64,000 bases of DNA, taken from Eutreptiella sp. 'Long Island Sound 2002'. Lineage: Eukaryota; Euglenozoa; Euglenophyceae; Eutreptiales; Eutreptiaceae. The stretch's first letter is position 1. Each line of letters begins with the position of its first letter. The stretch spans positions 97,405,474 to 97,469,473 of the forward strand of contig OZ038384.1 in the NCBI GenBank assembly GCA_964036045.1, given 5' to 3'. Made by a program: the position numbers and the translations under genes. The notes beneath the pieces were generated by a model. That model saw only the letters and a list, made by a program, of their open reading frames with translations, did not search any database and was not told where the DNA came from. Below, piece by piece: positions 20,434-30,200 of the stretch.

Positions 20434-22488
20434 CTACCCCGTGTCTACCTCGCCCTCGAGGGACTGGACCCTCCTGCGGAGGAGGTCGATCCACCCCCAG
20501 GTGGAATCCGGGTCGCCGTCCCCTGGTGGGTCGTCAGGGTCCCCAGGGGGTCCTCCAGGAGGGCCTCCGCCGGGTCCGCCCGGTCCAGGGGGTCCTCCCC
20601 CGCCCGGTGGTCCGCCTCCAGGGGGTCCACTTGGTGGGCGTCCTCCAGGAGGTCCTGATGGTCCTCCGCCAGGGAGTCCCGGTGGGTCTGCGCCGGGTCG
20701 CCTCGGTGGGTCCGAGGATGGGGGCTTCTTCGTGTAGTCGAAGTCCATGTCATCATCCTCGTCCATGTCGCCCCACCTAGCCGTCTCGGTCCCGGAAGAC
20801 TCCGAGCTCTGGTAAGGAGGAGGGAGATCCTCATTCTCACCTTCCGGCTCCATGGGGACGTCTCCGCCTCCTCCGCCAGCCACTCCTCGGCGATGTCGGC
20901 GGCCTCGTTCATCCCCGTCGCTGGCGGTGAAGAAGGGGTCGGAGTCGTGGGGGTGTCCGCCCGGTGGCCTCCGTGGCCTCTCGGGGGTCTTCCCATTACC
21001 CTTCCTCCGTCGGTAGGCGGTGGGGCCACTGCTCCCACTTCTGCCTGTGTCGACCTCGTCCAGCGTCATCTTGGAGGAGGCGTCCCCTTCGAAAAGCTTT
21101 CGAAGGGTCTCCACTCGGGATCCTCCTGGGGGAGTCCCGCGGCGGAGCTTGGCCTCCGCCTCCTCCATTGCGGCGGCCGTGGCTGCGGCAGCTCGCCCTT
21201 CGGCTTCCTCCCGGGCACGAGCCGCCTCGGCTTCCCGAACCTGCTGCAGCCGAGCCTTCTCCGCTTCCAACGCCGCCAGCTCCGCCTCCGTCTTGGCCCT
21301 CTCCTCAGCGACCTTCCGTCGCGCGGCCTCGATGGCGTCCTTCCTGGCGGCGTCCGCCTGGGCCTTAGCCGTTGCCTCGGCGTGGGCCCTTTCCTCCGCC
21401 TCCTTCTTTGCCCTCTCTTGGGCAAGCGCCTCTTCCAGCGCCTTCACCTCGGCCTCCTTGCAGGCAATGGCCTCCTGGGTCAGGCGGGCTTCCTCGGCGG
21501 CTGCCGCCACCTCACCCCTGATCCGGGCAGCCGCTGCTTCATGGGCGGCCGCAGCCGTGAGTCCGGCCGCGATGGCTCCCACGGTCGAGGCGTGGTAGGC
21601 CATGCCTCTGCCCCACTCGGTGGCCTCCTCATGGGCGATGCCGACGGCGCCCTCCACGGCAGCGTTCTGCTGTGTGGCCCGTTGCCGGGGAACCTGAAGG
21701 TTGCAGGGCACCCCACAGGTGCGCTCGCAGGCGCGCGCCACATCCCTTTGGTGGGGAGCGACGCTGCTGCTGGAGCTGGCCTGGTCGGCCGGCATCCTCC
21801 CGCGGTGGGCCGACTCCACGTCGCTGCTGGGGCCTGACTTCCTCAGGAGCAGCGGACGGGGCTTGGCCTTGGCCTGCTTGGCGACTTCCAGGAAGTTGCC
21901 AAGGGTGGTGTGGTCGGGGTGGTTACCGCCACCGGCCCGTTGGGGGCTGTGGGCTGGGGTTCCGCCCCTGGCGCCTTGGGCGGCTTCAGCGGCCAGGGAT
22001 GCCGGGTACTCCCGCCACTTCCTGTCCCGCTTCCTGTCCCCGGCGGAACACTTCTCCTTCCCAGGAGAGGCATTGCTGCTGCTGCTGCCCTGCAGCGTGC
22101 GCGCGTTCCGCAGCTCCGGGAACTCCTTCTTGATCATGTCCCACATGGAGACGTTGATCGAGGCGCCCGACGGGTACTCGTTGGGCTTCTCGTCCTCCTC
22201 AATCCCGTCGGGGCACAGCCCTTTGCCGGACTTGTCTGGGCGGGTCCAGACCCTCCAGCGCTTGCGGCGGAAGCGGTACGCATACCCTTCCACCTGCAGC
22301 CAATCCTCCACTGCCCGCAGGCGGTCCTCGCCCATGTCCTCACGGATCTGGAAGCTCCCGGGCATGCCGCCTTCGCACTGGGGATTGCTGTGGCGGAAGT
22401 GCTGCCCCCACAGCAACCCACGCAGTAGGCGCGCCGCATGGGGGTGGGGCTGCGGCCACGTCTTGCCCGCCTCATCCCAATTCACCAT
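20434..22488 (-). CDS. G gag, first part: N-terminal protein with long coiled coil and Gly/Pro tail
   Basis: Start chosen at ATG 22488 (MVNWDEAGKTWPQ); an upstream extension has no ATG. About 684 codons end at TAG 20436-20434. The N-terminal ~130 residues are Trp-rich (WLQVEGYAYRFRRKRWRVW) and not recognised. A ~120-residue Ala/Glu/Lys coiled coil (EEARLTQEAIACKEAEVKAL ... AEAKLRRG) lies around 21490-21130. It ends in a long Gly/Pro tract. The next gag ORF begins six bases after the stop in the same frame, so the two were probably one protein of about 1,450 residues, or are joined by readthrough. Such an N-terminal extension is not standard for Ty3/Gypsy Gag. Confidence 0.65.
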   Translation of the reverse strand: MVNWDEAGKTWPQPHPHAARLLRGLLWGQHFRHSNPQCEGGMPGSFQIREDMGEDRLRAVEDWLQVEGYAYRFRRKRWRVWTRPDKSGKGLCPDGIEEDEKPNEYPSGASINVSMWDMIKKEFPELRNARTLQGSSSSNASPGKEKCSAGDRKRDRKWREYPASLAAEAAQGARGGTPAHSPQRAGGGNHPDHTTLGNFLEVAKQAKAKPRPLLLRKSGPSSDVESAHRGRMPADQASSSSSVAPHQRDVARACERTCGVPCNLQVPRQRATQQNAAVEGAVGIAHEEATEWGRGMAYHASTVGAIAAGLTAAAAHEAAAARIRGEVAAAAEEARLTQEAIACKEAEVKALEEALAQERAKKEAEERAHAEATAKAQADAARKDAIEAARRKVAEERAKTEAELAALEAEKARLQQVREAEAARAREEAEGRAAAATAAAMEEAEAKLRRGTPPGGSRVETLRKLFEGDASSKMTLDEVDTGRSGSSGPTAYRRRKGNGKTPERPRRPPGGHPHDSDPFFTASDGDERGRRHRRGVAGGGGGDVPMEPEGENEDLPPPYQSSESSGTETARWGDMDEDDDMDFDYTKKPPSSDPPRRPGADPPGLPGGGPSGPPGGRPPSGPPGGGPPGGGGPPGPGGPGGGPPGGPPGDPDDPPGDGDPDSTWGWIDLLRRRVQSLEGEVDTG

Positions 22489-22822
22489 CGTTCCCCTCGA
22501 TTGGGTGGTCCTGGGGTGGTTGTCGAGGTGGGTGATGTAGCACTGGACTGGGAGTGCGGCCGGTGCTGGTCGGCCGGTGGCTGTGGAGGTGGTTGCTGTA
22601 GCTGGGCGTGCGGCCTTGCTGGTCGGCCGAAGGAACTCGTTGATGTCGGGGTTCCAGTCCCTGCACTTCAATCACGGACTCGGCGCTGCTGCCGGGCGGC
22701 GCTGCGAGGCGCTGCGCTGCGCTGCGAGCTGCAAGCTGCGAGCTGCTGCGCTGCGCTGCTCGGGGTTGGTGGCCCCGAGTGGCACGCGAGGGATGGGTAA
22801 CCCCGCGGCGGTGGAACGCTTT
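22489..22822 (-). other. 5' leader of element G
   Basis: This is the untranslated stretch between the 5' LTR end (TGACGCG on plus at 22823) and the chosen gag start. No TGG-starting tRNA-complementary site is evident right after the LTR, where the minus strand reads AAAGCGTTCCACCGCC, so the primer is unidentified. It contains the GCTGC-rich simple repeat listed separately. Confidence 0.5.
22683..22766. repeat. GCTGC/GCTGCGA simple repeat in the G leader
   Basis: Irregular repeats of GCTGCG, GCTGCGAG and GCTGCAAG run for about 80 bp. In the G RNA this would be a CGCAGC-rich tract able to fold on itself. Probably a slippage product. Confidence 0.6.
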
Positions 22823-23892
22823 TGACGCGTTCCCGTGGGGGGCCTGGCCACGGGACGCTACGGTGACACGCACAGGCAAGCAGGCAGGCAAAGCACTGCG
22901 CTCACAGGGGCATCATTACGCTCGTGTCATGAGACAAAGCGTTTCAGCATCCTTGCCACTCTGAAACAAGGGAACAAAAGTATGTACAGCAACACATCAG
23001 GATATGTACACATGGGGTCAAGACTAGACTGGGAGAAGGGCATCACAGGACAATAGACACTCAGTCCCAACTCGTATTCCAATCCCAGGTCTGACCCTCT
23101 CAGTGGCTGGCAGGGGCGGGGGCTCAAACACAACCCATGCCCTACTCAGTCCGGACCCTGAAACCCTGCCAATAGGGGAGGTGTCCCGCCCAGCCACAGG
23201 CGAGTTCCTGAGAACCAAGGGGCTCCAAGGCCAACTGACAATGGCTTCCTATACTCCCTTAACAGCAGGTTCCATCTTCTCTCTGAGCCAGAGATATGGC
23301 CCCGCCATTATCCCCTAGGAGTTGGTAGCTGAAAATGGGCTGTTTCAGCCCAAACTGATATTAGCCCAACAACCTCCAAAATTGACCCCTCGTCTGGACC
23401 AGCCAGAGGTAGGGACGAGGCAACTGACCCTATGCCCTTCGAGTACGAACTCCCTGGAGCCCTCACCCAACCTCGTTCCCTCTGAGGTCCCGGCATCAGG
23501 GCACCACGGGTTCGTCAAGTGGGGTCATGATGCCAAAATCACCAACATTGGCATCATTCTCACGCGTGGCTCGCCCGGCCAGGGCAAGGCCAATGGCTCA
23601 CAGGATAGGAGGCAGGACCTGGGACCTATATCTGAGTGCACAACCTGAAATTGGGTCCGGGCTCCTCATGGGCATAGAGATATGGGGCCGCCAATTGACC
23701 ACACGGGGGGGTGAAATTGGGGTTCCAAAAGGGGGTCATTGTGGCTGCTCGAAATGACCCAAAATTCGGGGATGCTCTCAATAGTATATCTCCACGCCGG
23801 CTTGGAGATCGGATCCGCCATTCCATACGCGATCCACCGGGAGTCCAACTGAGACTCCCATGCCCTTGGCTCTCAAAGATCTCCATGGCACT

Positions 23893-24677
23893 AGTAAGAA
23901 AAAGTGCTTTTCCATTGCTTTGAGGCATACTCTAGTTGTATTAGAGATGCACTGAGCATCCAGGCATTTCTATCTTAGTATTGGTCCCACCAAAACTGGT
24001 GATAACACATTTTGACCTATGGAACCAAACACCCAATCAGGATATGGAGTGGACCCCTTAATCCCCTATCAATGTGAAGCAAATAATCTTTCCCTGAGTT
24101 GACTGAGAACTGACATATCCAAGGCAGAGCCTATGAATTTATCTATGTTTTTCCATGAATTCTTAGCTATCCTAGTGGTATGCACCCTAGGGGGCTGGGC
24201 ACCTCTTTTTGAGAGGTCCTGGGTTCAATTCCTGGTCAGCCTAGCTAAGTAGGAAGATCCCATGTGACATGGCAGTGACCTCATCGCCACATGCCCTGCC
24301 ACCTCAGCACATATGGGACTCAAAACAAAGAGTGCACACCTCCTGAGATGGCACTATGGAGAGAGAGTGACCATGGGGCAGTTTTCCAACTCTTTTCCAA
24401 AACATTTCAGCTATCTTTGTGAATATGCATTCCGATTTGACCTGAGTTGCAGTTTCTGTGAATATCCTTTCATCTTTCACTGTTTACACTGCAGCCCTTC
24501 ATGCTTTGATCCTGATTCTCTTCTCCTTGCATACTATTGGCTTGGGCTATCCTGGATTGACTGTATTTCATCAAACAAAAGCTTTTCATCTCCAAAAACA
24601 AGCAGCAGGAAACCCTACACCAACAGCAAGCAGCAGGAGAGGCAAAACACAGTGCTGAAACCACTATAAACTTTTCT
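23893..24677 (+). repeat. 5' LTR of B1
   Basis: 785 bp starting AGTAAGAAAAAG and ending ACTATAAACTTTTCT. The ends are AG...CT rather than TG...CA, and AGAAAAG near the start is complementary to the terminal CTTTTCT. The same ends recur in B2, and A and D begin with the same bases, so the boundary is not a copying accident. It contains a tRNA-like segment at 24173-24242. Confidence 0.92.
24173..24242 (+). other. tRNA-like segment in B1 5' LTR with UUU anticodon-like loop
   Basis: TAGTGGTATGCACC resembles an A box/D arm. ACCTC (24201-24205), loop TTTTTGA (24206-24212), GAGGT (24213-24217) forms a perfect 5-bp anticodon-like arm with a 7-nt loop whose central triplet is TTT, preceded by T and followed by G. 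GGTTCAATTCC (24222-24232) is a B-box/T-loop match and can pair with neighbouring bases as a T arm. The acceptor stem does not pair. Copies lie at 34731-34800, 45563-45632 and 56142-56211. In the B2 5' LTR the loop is CTTTTGA. It could be a Pol III promoter or a tRNA mimic. Confidence 0.55.
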
Positions 24678-24690
24678 GGTAGCAGAGGCA
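24677..24690 (+). other. Primer-binding-like site of B1
   Basis: TGGTAGCAGAGGC overlaps the last T of the LTR and follows it directly. It differs by a central base from the common initiator-tRNA-Met binding site (TGGTATCAGAGCC). B2 has the same sequence with one extra A (GGTAGCAAGAGGC). Confidence 0.65.
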
Positions 24691-24776
24691 GTCTGTCTCT
24701 GCGCACCAGCAGCAACCCCGCGCCGTACATCCAGTGCGCCGAGTACAGGCACATATAAGCAGAAGGGTGACTGAAG

Positions 24777-27263
24777 ATGGACACAAGGAAGGAGGACGCC
24801 GACGTGTAGACAGCGCCAGCGCCTGAGGCACCGGCAAGGCCAGCACCTGGCGCTGTACCTTCGGCGGAGCCCTTACATGGGCCAGTGGAAGCGGCTGAGG
24901 ACTCGCTGGATGGACTCCAGACGGCCTTCGGGGCCCTGTCCGTCGAAGAGGTGGTCTCTCAGCCTGTGAAGAGGAGGAGAGAGAGCAAGAAGGATGTTGG
25001 AGACGAAGCAGACGAAGGAGAGGAGCAAGGGCAAGACCTGACGAATGTCCCTACCTTTGAAGGCGCACCAAGCGCTTCTGGCCTCCACGCATCACCCTCT
25101 CCTTTAACCAACACACTCCCAGCCGCTGCAACATCCACTTCCACAACCAACCCGCCTATGGCAGAGGGCACAGGCTTTACTGGCATGCCTCCCTACCCCG
25201 CCTATGGTATGGGCCCACCTACCACTGCGCTCCATGAGGCAACTACTGCCAGTGAGCCGGTGGCTACCAGCTCTGCGCCGCGATGGTATGCGGCTCAATA
25301 TCCCCATCCACTACCCGCTACTGGAACCTATGTGGATGTTCCTGGGTATGCACCTGGCTATGCAACCTTGAGTGGGTTGAGGAGAGGACCTGAATCTCTT
25401 GGTGGCAGGAGTAGAGGATCAGGAAGATCCTCCAACACGTCCCTGACGCGGTCAGAGATCAACGAGGTGCTCCGAGGAGCCACTTCAAAAATTGTGGGCG
25501 ACCTCACTCAAGAGATCCGTGAGAAACTGGAGCCCCTGATGATCCCGCCTCACGCGTCACCTACCACGGTGATAATGTCACCCCACCGAGTACAGGCCAA
25601 CCACCTGGCGGCAGGGTTGACAAACACCCTGGGGAGCCTGAGGAGCCGACCGATGCCGACTCCTGCACCTATACCGAGAAGTCCTTTCGTACCGAGAACG
25701 GCCCAGCCGCCCTACAGCCACGTGACGAACTCGACGAGGGCCGAGCTGGACCGGCTGGGGCTGACAGCCTTAAGGGCAATGGTGGACGTGGAGCCTTATG
25801 GCTCTAGTGATCTAGGCGGAGACCCCTCCGATGATGAGCCGCCGTCGATGACTTCTACTTCGCCCTCGGAGGACGATGACCCGGAGGACCCCGAGGACCC
25901 AAAGGGGAAGAAGAAGAAGAAGAAGAAGAAGAAGAAGAAGACCCGACGCCCTGAGGGACGCAGGTCTCAGGAGACAAAGGCTTTTGCCACCTCCAAGATC
26001 GTGGTGAACCTGCCTGAGTTCACAGGCAAGGACCTCAGCGAGTTCGCTGAGAATTTTGGCCGGTTTCTCCGATTGACCGGCCAAACCCACACTAGTGGGA
26101 GAGTGAAGTGCGATCTGCTCCTGCAGTGCTGCAAGACCAAGTACCTGGAGAAGCAGGTCAGGCAGATCGTCACTAACTCCGCCACCTTTGCCGATGTGTT
26201 GGTTGCCCTGGAGAGGCAGTACCCAACCTACGAAACCGACCTCTCCATCAGGGCCGAGATCCAGAACCTGCCCGTGCTGCCCTACAACCCCAAACCTGGC
26301 AGGGTCTCTGAGCTGTTGGCTCATCTGGATCACTGGGCTGGACGACTGACGCCCAGTTCCTACAGCAGCGACGACCTGCTGTTCTGGTTGGTGGCCAAGC
26401 TCCCTCGAGAGCTATGGGACGAGTGCTGTTCGACGGCGGAGCGCAAGGCTAGATCCCTCCGCTACGAGGATCTATGCGTGCTACTCCTGGAGCTGGCGCT
26501 GGAGAAGGAGAGCGACCAGCACTTGAACAACTACCGTCCTGGTGGTGAAGGTTCTGGAGGCCATGGCAAAGGGTACCAAGGGTCCCGACCTGGGCAGGGG
26601 ACTACCCCCAAACACGCCCACGCCCGTATCATGGAGAACGTGAAGGAGCTATTCTGGTGTGATGCCAGAGACGAGCAGGGCCACCTGCAGCACGCCCCTG
26701 ACTGCGAGCAGCGAGACTGCTTCGTAGTCCAGGGGAAGGAGCAGGAGAAGAACACCGGCGCCAAAGCGAAGCTGCCGGATCATTACAGGTGCACCATCAC
26801 GTGTGCATTCTGCGGGAAGCGGAAGCACTACGAGGATGAGTGCTACCATAAGCAACGCCTATCGGCGAAGCTTAAGGGTGAAGATCCTGGCAAAGGCTCA
26901 GGCAAAGGTGGAGGCAAAGGCAAAGGCAACAACTCCGGCAAGGGCAAGTCGAAAGGACGTGGTCAAGGGCAAGAGAAGGGTCAAGGTGGACGAGGAGGAG
27001 GCGCTAACCGCCAGCCCGACAACAAGGACAAGGACAAGAACGGAGATAAACCCAACCCTAAACCAGGGGGGAACTCCGAGCCCTCTGGAGGGCAGTCTGG
27101 TCCTACCACACGCTCACAAACGCAGGCCCAGCAAGAACAAGGAGCCAAGCGTGAGCATGAAGGTGGTGACAACGGCAACGCTAAGAAGAGGAGCCGTTTC
27201 ATGAGGATGGCCCGCAAACTGCGGAACAAGGGGTTCGAGGTAACCTGTCCCGCGCAGTTCTGA
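24777..27263 (+). pseudogene. B1 gag (single early nonsense codon)
   Basis: The ATG at 24777 aligns with the B2 gag start. The eleventh codon is TAG (24807-24809) where B2 has AAG; after that the frame is open to TGA at 27261-27263. Features: Pro/Ala-rich N-terminus, an acidic stretch, eleven consecutive Lys codons (AAG repeat, 25908-25940), the Gag core (LPEFTGKDLSEFAENFGRF ... LLQCCKTKYLEKQVRQIV), a CCHC zinc knuckle CAFCGKRKHYEDEC (26802-26843), then Gly/Lys-rich repeats and a basic C-terminus. No in-frame ATG replaces the start before the core region, so translation would have to begin downstream or read through. Confidence 0.88.
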
Positions 27264-27266
27264 TGG
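27261..27266 (+). other. Gag-pol junction of B1: in-frame UGA followed directly by pol
   Basis: Gag ends at TGA (27261-27263), and the same frame continues without another stop into protease. Thirty-odd codons later comes DTGA, before any Met codon. In B2 the junction is TGA CGG, the classic leaky UGA context; here it is TGA TGG. This supports translation of Gag-Pol by UGA readthrough. Confidence 0.7.
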
Positions 27267-30200
27267 GGACGCTCTGTTGGCACCCAAGACCTGGTGTTTT
27301 GGGTACGTATCCGACTAGGGGGACGTGAATACCTGGGGGTATTGGACACTGGCGCCACTATATCTATAGTGGCCAAGAAAATTTTACCTTGTGGGAGCCT
27401 GAAGAACACCATGACCACCGCTGCTATACGCATGGGGGATGGACATGTGGTGCACAGCTGCGGGGACTGTGAAGTGGAGGTACCTATGGGCACTCGGACT
27501 ATCGCCCATCGGTTCTATGTGATGGACACTGAGGCCTTCGACTTTGTACTGGGGACTGACTTCTTCGTGCAGCACTCCCAGATACAATCCCTGACGCTGC
27601 AAGCGCCCTACCTCCTCTACGTGGACCACGGCAGTGGCAGAGAGTCTGTGCCACTGGAGCAGTCGGAACATACCTCGAGTTATCTGAGACTATCAAAGGA
27701 GGAGCCCTCGAACATGATGGCGGCCTCCAAAACTGAGGACTATCAATTATTGGGGGAAGTCCTAGACCAAGGTCTGAAGGAGTTGGGTTACTCTCGGGAG
27801 GACCTGAGTGTGGAGTTGTTCGCCAGCGACAAGCAGCATGTACTGGACCTTTACTGCAGCAAGGGGAAGAACTGCAGCTACAAACTTTACTGGCCCTCTT
27901 TCGGGATGGCCTACGGGAACCCCGGGTTCAGTGAACTGGGGAAGGTGCTGACCAAGGTGGCCTTGGAACGTTCCCGTATGGTCCTGTGTTCCCCTGATTG
28001 GGGAGCCCATGGGGGCAACGAGTACTGGCGAAACCTCCTGGACAGGCTGACTATCAGCTCTGTTCGTTTGCCTGATGAGACCATCTACGTGCCTCTGGGA
28101 CGCAAGACGCCTATTGGGAAGCCCCCATGGGGGAGTATGCTCAGCGTGGTGGACGGAGGTCTTACCTCCATTCCCTGGGAAGATCTGGACCCGACTCTGG
28201 TCCAGGCTATACAACGAGAAAGCGACGGACTCGCCTTGGGTGACTTGAAGGATCGCCTACGACCTCAAGATGCTGTTGAGACTACACCCGGAGGAGATGA
28301 GTACGTCGTGACTGACACCAACGCCCCCAACTCTCCCTGCCATGTACCTGTTCCTGATGGAGTCTCTGAGTGTGGACTATTTGAGCTACCTAGCTCTATC
28401 CACTCAGATGACGAAACTGAGCACGACGCCTTCTTCGTGCAGACCTGTGTGGAGCAAGTGGAGAACGCCGAGTACGTCGCCCCACTGAAACCCCTACTCT
28501 CCATGAGGGTGGAAGACCCCATGGACGAGGAGCTGGACCCTCGATCTAGGCTCAGGGAGTATGTGGATTCCAAGAGGAAGTTGGTGGCGAAAAAGCTATG
28601 CTACGCGAAGCCTACCCGCAGCTCATGGCCACTGAAGCAAGGACGTATGGGAGACCTATCTGAATTGAAGGAGGACCTCGAACAGAAGATCACCACCTGG
28701 CAAAGGGGGGTAGATCTTAAGCTCATGAAGAGCGTGTGGGGCGCCCATGTGAGGACCCCAGAGGAGGACGACCTCTTGGAGGAAAGTGTATGTGAACCCC
28801 CTCGAGCGTGCCTATGTTGCCATCGTCCACCGGAGATGCTTGAACAAGTCCTTCTATATGCCTACCAAGGGCTGAAGGACACTACCACGGGCGAAGAGTC
28901 GGTGGAGGACCACCTGCCGACGTCTATTCAGGGGGCAAGCAACTTACACTCTGACGAGGACATGGAGGACAAGATCAAGGTATTGGACCCGCGGGTACAG
29001 AAGCTTATAAGGACCTATCTGGAGGTGTTCGGAGAACTACCCCCTCCAGCCTCATGTGACAAGCTGGTACAGATGGACCTCAAGCTGAAACCCGAGTTCG
29101 TGGGTCACAAGATCCGGAGGAGGCCCTATCCAGCTCCTAAAGAGCAGGCCGACGAGATTGAGCGACAGATACAAGAATGTATCGACGCTGGCCTAGTCCT
29201 GGAGTACAAGGACGGGGACTACACCCTACACTGCAGCCCCTGTTTCCTGGTGGCTAAACCTGGGTCTACAGGCAAACGGCTGGTAGTGGACTACGGAGAG
29301 CTGAACAAGAAGACGCTGGACCACTCAGGGTCCATTCCCAATATGGAGTCTACCTTGGAGAAGATAGCCTCCTGCCGCTACAAGACCAAGATGGAGAAGA
29401 GGAGCGGATTCTGGCAAGTGGACGTGACGCCCAAGGCACAGGAACTACTGGCCTTCATCACCCCTCAGGGGAGGGTGTTCAAGTGGAAGGTCATGCCGTT
29501 TGGCGTGGCTAACGCGCCCGCTCTATTCCAAGAGCTGATGAACAAGATCTTGTCCATCCTACGAAGGAGACCTAAGGTGCAGGAGCTCATATCCCGTGGG
29601 GCCCAGATGGAGGCTCACATCGACGATGTATGCCTCGGGACCAATACCCAGGAGGATCACCTAATCCTCTTGGGTGAGTTCTTTGCGGTCTGCCAGGAGC
29701 ACCACACACGACTCAAGCTGGAGAAGTGTGAGTTCATGCAGGAGACCATGCAGTACCTGGGGTTTGACGTTGGCTATGGGTGGTGGACCCCAGCGGCCTC
29801 TAAGGCTAAACCCCTGATGGATGCCAAGGTACGACACGAAGACCCCAAGAAAGGACTTCATGATGTACGCAGTTTCATTGGGGCGTGCAACTTCTATCGC
29901 CGCCACATCAAAAACTTCACCTACACCAGCGCCGTTCTTACAGACTTGATCAAGAAGAGTACTACTTGGCGCTGGGGCCCACAAGAGCAACAAACGTTTG
30001 ACGAGCTCAAAGACAAGGTAGCCAACGCTAAGTGCTTGGGCGTGCCTAGGGCACAAGGGGAGATTATCCTGGTGACTGACGCCAGCAATGTGGGCGGTGG
30101 TGGAACGTTAATCCAATGGCAAGCACTAGAGAAGGAGGAGTTCGACTCGGCCATTTCCCAATGGGGGACGGAAGGTCTCAACCGAGATGGAATCCTCAAG

